NCBI GenBank assembly: GCA_014237855.1
Contig: JABACD010000002.1
Location: forward strand, 89,379-153,378
From: Planctomycetota bacterium
GTDB taxonomy: Bacteria; Planctomycetota; UBA1135; GCA-002686595
Reading direction: 5' to 3'
Length of the DNA stretch: 64,000 bases
Positions within the stretch are counted from its first letter, which is position 1; each line of letters starts with the position of its first letter. Positions 8,025-18,210 of this stretch are shown here, in pieces. The position numbers were made by a program, and so were the translations under genes. The notes below the pieces were generated by a model. That model was given only the letters and a program-made list of their open reading frames with translations. It was not told the DNA's origin and made no database searches.

Positions 8025-10568
8025 TCAGACCGAACTGGTCTCTCGTGCAATGATCTCGAGCTGGAACCCCGTGCCGTCGTGGTCGATCCGCCCGAGGCTG
8101 CCCCGGGTCAGCTGCCCGGAGAGGATTGCGTCAGCCAGGGCATTCTGGACATGCTTTTGGATAGCCCGCTTGAGAGGCCGGGCCCCGAACTCGGGGTCGT
8201 AGCCATCTTCCGCCAGCTGGTCCATTGCCTTGGGGGTCAGCTCGAGCTCGATCTCCTGCTCACCGAGGTGCCTGGAGATGAGACCGATCTGGACCTCAAC
8301 GATTGAACGAATCTGATCCTTCCCGAGCGCCTCGAAGGTGAGGACCTCGTCAAGTCGATTGATGAACTCGGGCCGGAAGAACTCTCGTAGCTGGCTCTCC
8401 TGTCGAAGATTGCTCGTCATCAGGACCAGGGTCTGAGTGAAGTCCACGGTACGACCTTTTCCATCGGTGAGGCGGCCATCATCGAGGAGCTGGAGGAGCA
8501 CATTGAAGACATCCGGGTGAGCCTTCTCGACCTCATCGAGCAAGATGACCGAGTGTGGCTTGCGGCGAACTGCTTCGGTCAGTACACCACCCTCGTCGTA
8601 GCCGACGTAACCGGGAGGGGCGCCGATCAAGCGACTGACAGCGTGTTTCTCCATGAACTCGCTCATATCGATGCGGGTCATGCTGCGCTCGTCATCAAAG
8701 AGGAACTCGGCAAGAGCCTTGGCGAGTTCGGTCTTGCCGACACCTGTCGGTCCGAGCAACAAGAACGACCCCAGGGGGCGCGTGGTCTCCTGTAGGCCAG
8801 CACGCGAGCGACGTACAGCCTGTGAGATCGCCATCACTGGCTCCTTCTGGCCGATCAAGCGCTCGTGGATGCGCTCTTCCATGTGCATGAGCTTGTTGCG
8901 CTCGGTCTCGAGCAGCCTGGCCGCGGGTATTCCGGTCCAGCGACCGATGACCTGTGCGATCAGCTCGGCATCGACAGCCTCGGGCAACAGGGCGCCCTTG
9001 GCCTGGACATCATGGAGCCGAGCTACATTCGCCTCGATCTGACTCTCGGTCTCGGGGATCTCTCCAAAGCGGATCTCAGCAACACGATCGAAGGCCCCAT
9101 CTCTCTCTGTCTTGGCGGCCTCCTCGCGAAGGCTCTCGACGAGCAGTTTTCCTGCGCGGATGGACTGGATCAGCTCCTTCTCGTTGTCCCAGCGTGCGCG
9201 CAGGGCCTGGACGTTCTCCTGGATCTCTGCCAGCTCCTGATCGATCTCAACGATCCGCCTGCGGGAAGACCTGGCCTCGTCACGCCCCATCGCGTTCTTC
9301 TCGATCTCAAGCTGGCGAATTCTTCGCTCAACACGCTCGAGTTCCGGGGGCATGGAGTCAATCAAGATGCGTAGTTGCGAGGCAGCCTCGTCTATGCAGT
9401 CGATGGCCTTGTCGGGCATGAAGCGATCGGTGATATGACGGTCTGCCAGTCGTGCTGCGGAAATGATGGCGTCATCTTCGATGCGCACCCCATGGTGCAC
9501 CTCGTAGCGCTCGCGCAGTCCACGCAGGATCGCGATGGTGTCCTCGACATTGGGCTCACCGATCATGACAGGCATGAAGCGACGCTCGAGGGCGGCATCC
9601 TTCTCGATGTACTTGCGGTACTCATCCAGGGTGGTCGCACCGATGCAGCGGAGCTCGCCGCGAGCCAGGGCGGGTTTGAGCATGTTTGCAGCGTCGACGG
9701 CGCCTTCGCTCCCGCCTGCTCCAACCATCGTGTGCAGCTCGTCAATGAAGAGAACGACGTCTCCGTTCGCCTCAGCCACCTCCTCGAGTACAGCCTTGAG
9801 CCGCTCTTCGAACTCTCCGCGGTACTTGGCTCCAGCGAGCAGGGAGCCGATGTCGAGCGCCATGACGCGCTTGCCCTTGAGACTGTCGGGGACATCCCCC
9901 TCGATGATGCGTAGGGCCAGGCCCTCCACGATGGCGGTCTTGCCCACGCCCGGATCACCCAAGAGGACGGGATTGTTCTTACGGCGCCTTGCCAGGACCT
10001 GGGTTGCGCGACGGATCTCGTCGTCGCGACCGATCACGGGATCGAGCTTGCCGGCAGAGGCCTCGGCCGTGAGGTCACGGGCGTATTTCTCGAGGGCCTC
10101 GAAGGTGGTCTCGGGGTCGGGGGTGGTGACCCGGCGGTTGCCCCGTACTTCACTCAGGGCGACCTCGATGCGTTCGGGTGACAGCTCGCGGCTGGAGAAG
10201 AGGGCCTGCAGCTCTGCGCCTCCCTCGCCTGCCAGCGCTAGCAGCAGGTGTTCGGTGGAGACGAACTCGTCGCCCAGGGACTGGGCGCGGCTTCCGGCAC
10301 TTGTCAGGACGGCACCGAGGCGCCCGGACATGCTGGTCTCGCTTCCCGTGGTTCGTGGGAGCTTGCCCAGTTCTGCGCTCAGTTCTGCGCCCAGGGCCCG
10401 GGGCTCGACACCGAGCTTTTGCAGGATCGCAGAGGTCACACCGGTGGGCTCTGCTAGCAGGCTCACGGCGAGGTGAAGGGGGGTGAGTTCGGGGTTGCCC
10501 GCCTGTTGAGCCAGCTGCTGGGCAGCCTGGAGGGCTTCCTGGGACTTGGTGGTGTATTGCTGGTTCAT
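8025..10568 (-). CDS. clpB: ATP-dependent disaggregase chaperone ClpB
   Basis: 847 aa from ATG 10568, where [14 protein letters not shown] matches the usual ClpB N-terminus; GGAG lies about 10 nt upstream. Order: Clp N domain (1-145), AAA+ 1 with Walker A GDPGVGKT and [12 protein letters not shown], a coiled-coil M domain rich in Glu/Arg (about 400-530), AAA+ 2 with Walker [23 protein letters not shown], sensor GARPLKRAI, and a C-terminal D2-small domain. With DnaK it dissolves protein aggregates after heat stress. I saw no CIRCE element upstream, so heat control is not established here. It is a single-gene unit. Confidence 0.97.
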   Translation of the reverse strand: MNQQYTTKSQEALQAAQQLAQQAGNPELTPLHLAVSLLAEPTGVTSAILQKLGVEPRALGAELSAELGKLPRTTGSETSMSGRLGAVLTSAGSRAQSLGDEFVSTEHLLLALAGEGGAELQALFSSRELSPERIEVALSEVRGNRRVTTPDPETTFEALEKYARDLTAEASAGKLDPVIGRDDEIRRATQVLARRRKNNPVLLGDPGVGKTAIVEGLALRIIEGDVPDSLKGKRVMALDIGSLLAGAKYRGEFEERLKAVLEEVAEANGDVVLFIDELHTMVGAGGSEGAVDAANMLKPALARGELRCIGATTLDEYRKYIEKDAALERRFMPVMIGEPNVEDTIAILRGLRERYEVHHGVRIEDDAIISAARLADRHITDRFMPDKAIDCIDEAASQLRILIDSMPPELERVERRIRQLEIEKNAMGRDEARSSRRRIVEIDQELAEIQENVQALRARWDNEKELIQSIRAGKLLVESLREEAAKTERDGAFDRVAEIRFGEIPETESQIEANVARLHDVQAKGALLPEAVDAELIAQVIGRWTGIPAARLLETERNKLMHMEERIHERLIGQKEPVMAISQAVRRSRAGLQETTRPLGSFLLLGPTGVGKTELAKALAEFLFDDERSMTRIDMSEFMEKHAVSRLIGAPPGYVGYDEGGVLTEAVRRKPHSVILLDEVEKAHPDVFNVLLQLLDDGRLTDGKGRTVDFTQTLVLMTSNLRQESQLREFFRPEFINRLDEVLTFEALGKDQIRSIVEVQIGLISRHLGEQEIELELTPKAMDQLAEDGYDPEFGARPLKRAIQKHVQNALADAILSGQLTRGSLGRIDHDGTGFQLEIIARETSSV

Positions 10569-10686
10569 GGCTGAAGGTCTCCAATTCGGGTCTAGGAACA
10601 CCTGAGAAGAGCAATGGCTGTGCCATGACGAGATCGGCCTCTACGACCCCGAGAGAGGGGTTTGGTGGGGCTGCTTGCGGCCATAA

Positions 10687-10704
10687 TGGCAGCCAGTGCT
10701 GCCA
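10687..10704. repeat. Perfect 7-bp inverted repeat in the clpB/sulfatase divergent region
   Basis: TGGCAGC (10687-10693) and GCTGCCA (10698-10704) flank CAGT. It lies in the 250-bp region between divergent starts at 10568 and 10819, and a direct repeat of CCAGGGCCGGCT follows it. It may be an operator or a leader hairpin; no regulator can be named. Confidence 0.4.
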
Positions 10705-10818
10705 ATGTGGCACCCTCCAGGGCCGGCTCTCGAAGATCCCCCAGGGCCGGCTGACGGCTATGCAATTCGGGGCGAGGTCCCGGGCTCTCATCGGGCTATG
10801 CTCCCGCCCCCATCCTCG

Positions 10819-12360
10819 ATGAACGAAACCCAGCCGGACATCCTCTTCATCCTGCTCGACGCGGCCCGTGCGGAGAACTTCTCTGTCTACGGCTACGACA
10901 GGCCGACCACTCCCCAGCTCGAGCGGTTGTCCTCGCAGCTGGCCTTCTACGACGCCTGCAGCTCGGCGGCTACCTGGACGCTGCCCTCGACGGCGAGCCT
11001 CTTCACCGGGACCTACCCCTCGGAGCACCGCCTGGTGATCGACGGCGATCGTCTGGATGATCGCTACGCGAGCCTGCCGGAGATCCTGCAACAGCAGGGT
11101 TACGCCACCGACAAGGTCACGGGGGTCGTTCCCTACGTGTCCGACTTCAGCGGTCTTGACCGGGGATTCGACCGCAGCTGGGAGGCACCTCCGCCTTCCT
11201 GGCGGGGCTGGTTGGATCGAATCCGACGCAAGCGATCAAGCCCGCCCGCTCCCCAGGAACAGGCTGCGGTCGCTGATGCCCCCGACCTGGCTCGTATTGA
11301 CCACGGCATGAGCCTCGAAGCCGAGGCGCAGGCTCATCTGCACGCGCGGGGTACGATGCGCGGGCGCCTCTCTTTCCTGCTCTCGGGCTTCTATGACGAT
11401 GGTGGGGGGTCCTGTCTCCGAAGGGTGCGTGAGATCTGGGACGAGAAGAGCGAGAAGCCGCGATTCGTGTACGTCCACATGCAGGAGACCCACGGCGAAT
11501 ACCGGCCTCCTCATCGCTTTCGCAAGCGTTTCGTTCCCCGTGAACTACATGGGAAGAACTGGGCTGCCGTCAATCAGCGTCCAAATCTCCACGCGGTTGG
11601 CCTCGCTCCGATGAGTGAGGAGGACTTCGCGATCCTCGGAGGGCTCTACGATGGTTGTATTGCCTACATGGATGAGCAGCTCGGGATCCTCTTCGATCAG
11701 CTCTCGAAGACGCCGAAGTGGGACAACACGCTTGTGATCATCACTGCAGATCACGGCGACTGTATCGGGCGCCACGGTGTACTGGGGCACCAGTTCGTCT
11801 GTTACGAGGAGCTCCTTCGAATTCCGTGGATCGTCAAGTGGCCCAGGTCGATCGGAATCACGGGCAGGCGCCCGGAGCTCGTACAGAATGTCGATCTGTT
11901 GCCGACGATCTGCGGAATGCTGGGGCTCGAGATCCCCGACCAGGTCGAGGCCATCGACATGCTGAATGCTACCCGTGAGTACGCCTGGGCGGAGCTTCTC
12001 AAGCCCTTCGGAGTCACCGCTGTGAAACAGGGGCTCCATGAGCTTGCGCCCCAGTACAACCGGGCCGTGCTGACCGGGCGCAGCGCTCGATACAAGTGGC
12101 ACACCTACTCCAACCACCAACGAGACGAGCTCTACGATCTGGGGCTGGACGCGCGTGAGGCCAACAACCTGATCGGCTACGGCGGAAGTGAGCAGGGCCT
12201 GGACGCCGAGGCTCGGGGCCTGGGAGAGGCCCTGGAGGCCTGGAAACCTCGTTGGATGGAGGCCGCCGGTGAGATCGCGAGCCGGATTCTGGCGGGTGAA
12301 GGGGGAGAGATGTCCTCTGAAGTTGAGGAGAAATTGAGGGCCCTGGGATACCTCGACTGA
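10819..12360 (+). CDS. Sulfatase-fold hydrolase/transferase lacking the formylglycine Cys
   Basis: 513 aa from ATG 10819 (MNETQPDILFILLDAARAEN); the frame is open upstream but the homologous region begins here. The fold is the alkaline-phosphatase superfamily: ILFILLDAARAENFSVYGY at the N-terminus, IITADHGDCIGRHG near residue 310, and a C-terminal ALGYLD tail. At the nucleophile site, where sulfatases have C-x-P-S-R, it reads T-L-P-S-T (WTLPSTASLFTG), and the second Asp of the usual ADD pair is Ala. There is no signal peptide, so it may act in the cytoplasm. A Thr nucleophile as in LtaS/EptA-like phosphotransferases or some phosphatases is possible; sulfate ester hydrolysis by the standard mechanism is unlikely. 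Confidence 0.82.
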   Translation: MNETQPDILFILLDAARAENFSVYGYDRPTTPQLERLSSQLAFYDACSSAATWTLPSTASLFTGTYPSEHRLVIDGDRLDDRYASLPEILQQQGYATDKVTGVVPYVSDFSGLDRGFDRSWEAPPPSWRGWLDRIRRKRSSPPAPQEQAAVADAPDLARIDHGMSLEAEAQAHLHARGTMRGRLSFLLSGFYDDGGGSCLRRVREIWDEKSEKPRFVYVHMQETHGEYRPPHRFRKRFVPRELHGKNWAAVNQRPNLHAVGLAPMSEEDFAILGGLYDGCIAYMDEQLGILFDQLSKTPKWDNTLVIITADHGDCIGRHGVLGHQFVCYEELLRIPWIVKWPRSIGITGRRPELVQNVDLLPTICGMLGLEIPDQVEAIDMLNATREYAWAELLKPFGVTAVKQGLHELAPQYNRAVLTGRSARYKWHTYSNHQRDELYDLGLDAREANNLIGYGGSEQGLDAEARGLGEALEAWKPRWMEAAGEIASRILAGEGGEMSSEVEEKLRALGYLD

Positions 12361-12485
12361 GGCGTTCGGAGGCAATCTCCAGGTAATTCGGGTGCCGAAA
12401 GACGCCCTCAGGGTGCTCAGGAGGCATTTTGAAGGCCTCTAGACTCACATCCCGCCTTTGCTGCGATCTGAGGGTAGGTTTAAGT

Positions 12486-12515
12486 GTTGAGACGAGTAGG
12501 CAGGATCGTCTCGAC
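12486..12515. repeat. 10-bp inverted repeat upstream of the FG-GAP gene
   Basis: GTTGAGACGA (12486-12495) and TCGTCTCGAC (12506-12515) pair over 10 bp with one G-U-compatible mismatch and a 10-nt spacer, 28 bp before the start at 12544. It may be an operator or a 5' UTR hairpin. Confidence 0.4.
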
Positions 12516-12543
12516 ATCACTTCATCTACCCGATTCGAAGGGG

Positions 12544-14244
12544 ATGTCTATGTATCAGATCGATATAGCGTTTCGCGCCGCAGCCACGATCTCACTCTCG
12601 GTCCTGGCAAGTGCCCAATCTCCGCTCTTTGACATCGTGGGCGAAGCCGCAGGCAACCGGTTTGCCTACTCGGTAGCAGGCGTCGGCGATGTGGATGGCG
12701 ACTCCATCCCCGACTGTGCCGCTGGGGCTCCCTACAGCGACGTCAACGGGACCTCCTCAGGCTCGGTGAGAGTGTTCTCGGGAACGACAGGCCTCGAGAT
12801 TTATGAGTTCAACGGTGACTCTCCTAATGACCTCTTTGGCCACTCTGTGGCCGGAGGAGATGTGAATGGAGATGGCCGGTCCGACATCATCGTCGGTGCC
12901 TATGGCGATGACCTCGGAGGATCGGATTCTGGCACGGTCTTCGTCTACTCTGGCCTCGACGGCAGCGAGCTCTTCTCGTACACGGGATCATCAGCTGGTG
13001 ACAATCTCGGCTTCTCGGTTGGGTTCGTTCCGGATGTGGACAACGACGGCTTCGGTGAAGTACTGACAGGTGCTTGGCTGGGGGACACGTCCAACACCAA
13101 TGATGGCGAGGTATGCCTGATCGACGGAGATACGGGCAATCTCATTCACGCTTGGTCAGGCGAAAACGCATACGACTTCTTTGGCTACGCAGTCAGCGGC
13201 CTCGAAGATCTGAATGGCGATGGCTTCGGTGATGTACTCGTCGGCGCCCCCGGAAACGGAACCAACGGCCCCGGTGCGGGCGCTGCCTACGTGTACTCGG
13301 GAGCAGGGGGCGAACTCTTGCTCACGCTTCGAGGAGATGCGGCGGGTGATGGCTTTGGCTCTTCCGTGGCTGATGCTGGCGATCAAGACGCCGACACGAA
13401 CACTGATGTCATCATCGGTGCACCTGGTTCGGACCTGGGCATGGCAAATGCCGGTCTGGCTCGAGTTCACTCGGGCAGCAGCGGTGCGGTCATCCACAGT
13501 TTCATGGGGAGTAACCTCGGAGACTCGCTGGGCTACGCTGTAACGGGCGGATTCGACGTCACCAAGGATGGCGTGCCCGACCTCTTTGCAGGTGCTTCTG
13601 CTGCGGACCCGAACGGGACCAATTCCGGCCTCGTGAATGCCTACTCCGGCCTGGACGGATCCCTCATCGCGACCCTCGAGGGAGACAGCAAGGGAGGTCG
13701 CTATGGCGCCTCGTTGGCCTGTGCTGGAGACTCCAATCTCGATGGCTTCGGAGATCTCCTTGTCGGTGCATGGGGAGAAGGTGCCGGGATAGGGCCCTTC
13801 ACTGGAGAGCTGCACGGGATCTCCTTCGTTGAGCCGCCGGTCTACACGGAGAACTTCTGCAGGAGTCTGGCGAACTCGAGCGGGAGCAGCGCAGTCATCT
13901 CGAGCACGGGTTCGACCTCAGTCGCCTTGAATCAGTTCACGCTCACTTGCAATGACGCGGTTTCTAGCTCTCCGGGCCTCTTCTTCTATGGCCCAAACCA
14001 GATCCAGATTCCGTTCGGCGATGGATTTCGCTGCATAGGTGGCTCGATCTATCGCACCAACACGGTCATGACGGACTCCCTTGGTGCTGCCGAGAAACAA
14101 CTAGACGTCACAAGCCCTCTGACTCCAGGAGGAACGATCGTCGGAGACAGTGTCTGGAAGTTCCAGTTCTGGTATCGAGACACTCCGGCGCAGGCTGCGG
14201 GCTTCAATCTATCGGATGGATTGAGCGTGACCTTCCTGCCCTGA
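12544..14244 (+). CDS. Secreted FG-GAP repeat protein with C-terminal beta-domain
   Basis: 566 aa from ATG 12544; the frame is open upstream, but here the protein begins with a signal peptide (cleavage likely near LASAQ). Seven FG-GAP/integrin-alpha-like repeats follow between about residues 35 and 425, each with a Ca-binding loop such as DVDGDSIPD, DVNGDGRSD, DVDNDGFGE or DLNGDGFGD and ending in V..YSG. They should form a seven-bladed beta-propeller. The last 130 residues (from NFCRSLANSSG) form a separate domain with LFFYGPNQIQIPFGDGFRC and WKFQFWYRD; this domain recurs in the protease at 55357-57720. The role is probably extracellular binding; no enzyme motif is seen. A terminator hairpin follows. 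Confidence 0.85.
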   Translation: MSMYQIDIAFRAAATISLSVLASAQSPLFDIVGEAAGNRFAYSVAGVGDVDGDSIPDCAAGAPYSDVNGTSSGSVRVFSGTTGLEIYEFNGDSPNDLFGHSVAGGDVNGDGRSDIIVGAYGDDLGGSDSGTVFVYSGLDGSELFSYTGSSAGDNLGFSVGFVPDVDNDGFGEVLTGAWLGDTSNTNDGEVCLIDGDTGNLIHAWSGENAYDFFGYAVSGLEDLNGDGFGDVLVGAPGNGTNGPGAGAAYVYSGAGGELLLTLRGDAAGDGFGSSVADAGDQDADTNTDVIIGAPGSDLGMANAGLARVHSGSSGAVIHSFMGSNLGDSLGYAVTGGFDVTKDGVPDLFAGASAADPNGTNSGLVNAYSGLDGSLIATLEGDSKGGRYGASLACAGDSNLDGFGDLLVGAWGEGAGIGPFTGELHGISFVEPPVYTENFCRSLANSSGSSAVISSTGSTSVALNQFTLTCNDAVSSSPGLFFYGPNQIQIPFGDGFRCIGGSIYRTNTVMTDSLGAAEKQLDVTSPLTPGGTIVGDSVWKFQFWYRDTPAQAAGFNLSDGLSVTFLP

Positions 14245-14266
14245 GCGAGCACATCCCCCCCTGTTC

Positions 14267-14302
14267 AGCGAGCCGCGCCCTCGAGGAGAGACGCGGCTCG
14301 CT
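14267..14302. terminator. Bidirectional hairpin between the FG-GAP gene and aceA
   Basis: Arms AGCGAGCCGCG (14267-14277) and CGCGGCTCGCT (14292-14302) give an 11-bp perfect stem. On the plus strand GTCTATTT follows. It sits between convergent genes ending at 14244 and 14323. Confidence 0.75.
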
Positions 14303-14322
14303 GTCTATTTGACACCAGAGGT

Positions 14323-15624
14323 TCAGCCCACTTTCTTGCTGTCGTCGAACTGGGCAGATTCGGTCGAGCCATCCAGGGCGGTGGTGGAGGACTTGCCACT
14401 GGAGACGGCCTGAGAGACAGCATCGAAGTACCCGGTGCCAACCTCACGCTGGTGGCGGGTTGCCGAGTAGCCGCTGGATTCGGAGGCAAACTCTGCTTGC
14501 TGCAGGTCGGAGTAGGCTGACATACCACGATCAGCATAGGCATGGGCGAGCTCGAACATGCCGTGGTTCAGTGCATGGAAGCCAGCCAAGGTGACGAACT
14601 GGAAGACGTAACCCATGGCACCCAGCTCTCGCTGGAACCTGGCAATGGTGGAGTCATCGAGGTTGTGCTTCCAGTTGAAAGACGGGGAGCAGTTGTATGC
14701 CAGGGGCTTGCCCGGAAACTGCTGGTGGATGGCATCAGCGAAGCGCTTGGCCTGCTCGAGATCCGGCTTGCTCGTCTCACACCAGACGAGGTCCGCATAG
14801 GGAGCGTAGGACAGGCCGCGTGAGATGGCCTGGTCGAGACCCGGGCTGGTCAGGAAGAAGCCCTCGGGGGTGCGTTCTCCCGTGATGAACTGGTGGTCAC
14901 GCTCGTCAATATTGCTCGTGATCATCCCGGCTGCGTCGGCATCAGTACGGGCAATGAGGATGGTCGGGACTCCGCTCACGTCCGCTGCCAGCCGCGCTGC
15001 GTTCAGTGTGCGGATGAAGCTCTGTGTTGGGACAAGCACCTTGCCTCCAAGGTGACCACACTTCTTCTCGGAGGCCAGCTGATCCTCGAAGTGGACTCCA
15101 CCAGCACCCGCTTCGATCATGCCCTTCATGAGTTCGAAGGCGTTCAGAGGGCCACCAAATCCGGCCTCGGCGTCCGCCACGATTGGCGCGAACCAGTGAA
15201 CAGAGTCGTCGCCCTCGGCATGTGAGATCTGGTCTGCTCGGGTCAGGCACTGGTTGATGCGCTTGACCACGTGAGGAACACTGTTGGCGGGGTAGAGGCT
15301 CTGGTCGGGGTACATCTGACCGGCGTTGTTGGCATCTGCAGCAACCTGCCACCCACTGAGGTAAATCGCCTTGAGGCCCGCTCGAACCTGTTGCATGGCC
15401 TGGTTTCCCGTCAGAGCACCCAGGGCTGCGACGTAGTCTCGAGTTTGCAGGAGGTCCCAGAGGCGATGTGCCCCACGCTCTGCCAGGGTATGGCGGACCT
15501 GGACGGTCCCGCGCAGGCGGTCGACGTCCTGGGGGCTGTAGTCGCGCTGGATTCCGTCCCAGCGAGAACTCCAGTTGGCGGGGAGAGCGGTGCTGTCGAA
15601 TTCGGGCAGATACGAAGCGCTCAT
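14323..15624 (-). CDS. aceA: Isocitrate lyase
   Basis: 433 aa. The active-site signature KKCGHLGGK (the K-K-C-G-H catalytic Cys loop) is intact, as are [15 protein letters not shown] (Mg-binding Asp region), [23 protein letters not shown] and [10 protein letters not shown]. The length matches bacterial ICL (about 430 aa). It splits isocitrate into glyoxylate and succinate, the first step of the glyoxylate shunt. Malate synthase lies 187 bp upstream on the same strand. A small hairpin sits between them, so joint transcription is uncertain. Confidence 0.97.
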   Translation of the reverse strand: MSASYLPEFDSTALPANWSSRWDGIQRDYSPQDVDRLRGTVQVRHTLAERGAHRLWDLLQTRDYVAALGALTGNQAMQQVRAGLKAIYLSGWQVAADANNAGQMYPDQSLYPANSVPHVVKRINQCLTRADQISHAEGDDSVHWFAPIVADAEAGFGGPLNAFELMKGMIEAGAGGVHFEDQLASEKKCGHLGGKVLVPTQSFIRTLNAARLAADVSGVPTILIARTDADAAGMITSNIDERDHQFITGERTPEGFFLTSPGLDQAISRGLSYAPYADLVWCETSKPDLEQAKRFADAIHQQFPGKPLAYNCSPSFNWKHNLDDSTIARFQRELGAMGYVFQFVTLAGFHALNHGMFELAHAYADRGMSAYSDLQQAEFASESSGYSATRHQREVGTGYFDAVSQAVSSGKSSTTALDGSTESAQFDDSKKVG

Positions 15625-15783
15625 GGCGGGGATTGCAGGTGGAGGGGCTGGGGTGACTTGGTCGAGGCCTCTGGAAGGTCGCGGAGCGCCTCGTGAACAG
15701 CGGAGTATCGGCTCCTGGAAAGCCTCGAATTGAGAGGAGTTTCAGGGACTGCCCCGGGTTTTTTACGGATGGACGCAGAGCTA

Positions 15784-15799
15784 CCTGGCGGGAGCCAGG
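15784..15799 (-). terminator. Small hairpin downstream of malate synthase
   Basis: CCTGGC (15784-15789) and GCCAGG (15794-15799) around GGGA, 12 bp beyond the aceB stop. The stem is only 6 bp, so this may be an attenuator between aceB and aceA or chance. Confidence 0.35.
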
Positions 15800-15810
15800 C
15801 TGGCCCTGCC

Positions 15811-17415
15811 TCAGGGGAGGTAGGGTGCCGCGAATGAAGTCAGGAAGTCCACCAGGCCATCACGCATCACCAGTTCCTTGAAGAGCTCCGAGGCTCTCGG
15901 GAACAGCTGCTCCTCGAAGCCGCCGTCTCCCAGGAACTCGCGCAGGGTGCCGAGTTCTTCCTCGAAGATCGTCGTGACGAGCTCATCATCAACGATTCGG
16001 CCATCGTCGAGCTGCACGGCGTGCTTGCGCCACTGCCAGAGCTGGGTGCGTGAGATCTCAGCCGTGGCTGCGTCCTCCATCAGGTGATCGATGGGGACAC
16101 ATCCATTTCCGGCCAGCCAGGCTGCCAGGTAGCGGATACCGACATTCACGTTCTGCCTCAGGCCGGCCTCGGTCACATCACCAGCGGGGACACGCAGTAG
16201 ATCCTCTGCGCTGACGATCACATCGTCACGCATCACGTCGAGCTGGTTGGGCTTGCCATTGAGCACCTTGTCAAATTCTTCCAAGGCAGTCGCGACGAGC
16301 CCCGGATGGGCAACCCAGGTGCCATCATGGCCGTCAGTAGCCTCGCGATGCTTGTCGGCCCGAACTCGCTCGAGGGCCTGCTCATTTGCCTTGGGATCGC
16401 CTTTGATCGGGATCTGTGCGGCCATGCCACCCATTGCGTGAGCGCCACGACGATGACAGGTCTTGATCAGGAGCTGGCTGTAGGAACGCATGAAGTGGCG
16501 GTCCATTCCGACTTCCCCACGATCCGGGAGAGTGCAAGTTGGGTCGGCCCGGTGCTTCTTGATGAAGCTGAAGATGTAGTCCCAACGCCCACAGTTGAGG
16601 CCGGCTGCATGATCTTGCAGCTCGTACAGGATCTCGTCCATCTCGAAGGCTGCCGGAAGCGTCTCAATCAAGACCGTGGCCTTGATGGTGCCCCTGGAGA
16701 GTCCCAGCTCCTCCTGAGCCATGACGAAGAGGTCGTTCCACAGCCGCGCTTCGAGGTGGCTCTCAAGCTTGGGGAGGTAGAAGTAAGGACCGGTTCCCTT
16801 CTCGATCAGCGCATCGGCGTTATGAAACAGATAGATGGCGAAGTCAAAGATCCCTGCGGCAACTGGTCTGCCATCGACGACCAGGTGTTTCTCATTGAGG
16901 TGCCATCCTCGCGGTCGAACGACAAGCGTTGCTAGCTCCTCCCCGAGGGCGTATTGCTTGCCGGAGGTCGGGTGCGTGAAGTCGATCGTGCCGGCAACGG
17001 CATCTCGTAGGTTCACCTGGCCCTGGATGCAGTTCTCCCAGGTCGGGGAGGATGAGTCCTCGAAGTCCGCCATGAAGACCTGGGCACCCGAATTGAGGGC
17101 GTTGATCACCATCTTGCGCTCGGTAGGACCGGTGATCTCGACTCGCCGGTCTTGAAGGTCGGTGGGGGTGGGAGGGACCTTCCAGTTGGACTCGCGTACG
17201 GTCCTGGTTTCCTCAAGGAACTGGGGGCGCCAACCTGAGTCCCAGTCCTTGGCTCGCTCCTTTCTCTGCGCCAGGAGTTCGGTTCTGCGCTCGCGAAACT
17301 CGCGCTCGAGGATCGCGACAAAGTTGAGAGCGTCAGGGGAAACGAGGAACTCCTGCTCGGTCGTCAGGTCGCCGTTGAGGCGAACACTGTCGGCCGTCTG
17401 GGTGGATCTTTCCAT
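15811..17415 (-). CDS. aceB: Malate synthase (A type)
   Basis: 534 aa from ATG 17415, chosen because AGGAGG lies about 9 nt upstream; the frame remains open to 17475. Motifs: VFMADFEDSSSPTWENCIQG, LVVRPRGWHLNEKH with the catalytic Arg, ATVLIETLPAAFEMDEILYEL, GRWDYIFSFIK, and GGMAAQIPIK. The length is typical of malate synthase A (about 530 aa), not the 720-aa G form. It condenses glyoxylate with acetyl-CoA to malate. With aceA downstream it gives a complete glyoxylate bypass for growth on acetate or fatty acids. Confidence 0.96.
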   Translation of the reverse strand: MERSTQTADSVRLNGDLTTEQEFLVSPDALNFVAILEREFRERRTELLAQRKERAKDWDSGWRPQFLEETRTVRESNWKVPPTPTDLQDRRVEITGPTERKMVINALNSGAQVFMADFEDSSSPTWENCIQGQVNLRDAVAGTIDFTHPTSGKQYALGEELATLVVRPRGWHLNEKHLVVDGRPVAAGIFDFAIYLFHNADALIEKGTGPYFYLPKLESHLEARLWNDLFVMAQEELGLSRGTIKATVLIETLPAAFEMDEILYELQDHAAGLNCGRWDYIFSFIKKHRADPTCTLPDRGEVGMDRHFMRSYSQLLIKTCHRRGAHAMGGMAAQIPIKGDPKANEQALERVRADKHREATDGHDGTWVAHPGLVATALEEFDKVLNGKPNQLDVMRDDVIVSAEDLLRVPAGDVTEAGLRQNVNVGIRYLAAWLAGNGCVPIDHLMEDAATAEISRTQLWQWRKHAVQLDDGRIVDDELVTTIFEEELGTLREFLGDGGFEEQLFPRASELFKELVMRDGLVDFLTSFAAPYLP

Positions 17416-17702
17416 GTGGATGAGCCTCCTGAGAACGCGTTCTGGGGAATTCGAGAGCCACCCGTGATCGAGCAATCGCGGGTTCGTCTCGGAAGTGATC
17501 GACCGAACCGACCCCGCGGCGTGACCACTCCGGCTTCTTTTTCGAGCTGGCTCCGTCCTGAGCTGCCCCTGGGCCCTCGACCCCCTTCAAGGAGGCTTCC
17601 GGGGGGGGCTTGAACCCAGGAAAGTCTTTCGGTGTGGGGGGCTTCTCGTCCTCGGGGCTCGAGGTCAGGGCCAGCGACCCCGAGGGCCCCGGGCGGGCGT
17701 GC

Positions 17703-18185
17703 CTAACGCTTGCGGAGGTAGATGACCTTCTCGACGCTCGCGTGTACCTCGCCGGCCTCGTCCACCAGGTCGACCTCGTAGCGCCTATCAATGCTGCGCT
17801 CTGTTTCCAGCAGCTGCCGAATCGTCGCTGTCTCGTTTGGGTCCAGGGTGAAGCGCGCGTAGAGGGTTGATCGCCCTGGTCGGCGAAAGTGAATCGAGGC
17901 AGCCTTGTCCCAGATCACGTAATCCGAACCCAGTCGACTCATCAACATGAGCATGTAGAACGGATCGACGGCGGCATAGAGAGCACCACCGAAGATGGTC
18001 CCCAGGAGGTTTCGATTACGCCAGCAGAGGGGGAGGCGAACGCGCACGTCCGAGTCATCATGAGCGAAGTGCGTGACACGAGACCCCGATCCACGGAAAG
18101 CCGGGTAGAGGTTGATCTTCCATCTCCTCTTGCGGGTTGCCCATGACTCGGGCACGGTCGGAGGAGGAAAAGGAGAGGGAGCCAT
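17703..18185 (-). CDS. DUF4442 hotdog-fold protein, putative acyl-CoA thioesterase-like
   Basis: 160 aa. The pattern RVRLPLCWRNRNLLGTIFGGALYAAVDPFYMLMLMSRLG followed by VIWDKAASIHFRRPG resembles DUF4442, a hotdog-fold relative of PaaI/YiiD thioesterases. No experimentally defined substrate is known to me for this branch. It lies 25 bp after the PhoD-like gene on the same strand and is the last gene of the pdxJ-dapA-phoD series. The 287 bp between it and the malate synthase start hold no recognisable gene. Confidence 0.8.
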   Translation of the reverse strand: MAPSPFPPPTVPESWATRKRRWKINLYPAFRGSGSRVTHFAHDDSDVRVRLPLCWRNRNLLGTIFGGALYAAVDPFYMLMLMSRLGSDYVIWDKAASIHFRRPGRSTLYARFTLDPNETATIRQLLETERSIDRRYEVDLVDEAGEVHASVEKVIYLRKR

Positions 18186-18210
18186 GCTCTAGCAGTTACC
18201 GCTTAGCTCG

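Noticed and set aside
10569..10818. CIRCE or sigma-32 type heat-shock element before clpB
   Set aside because: No TTAGCACTC-N9-GAGTGCTAA and no CTTGAA/CCCCAT pair seen; only an unrelated palindrome is present.
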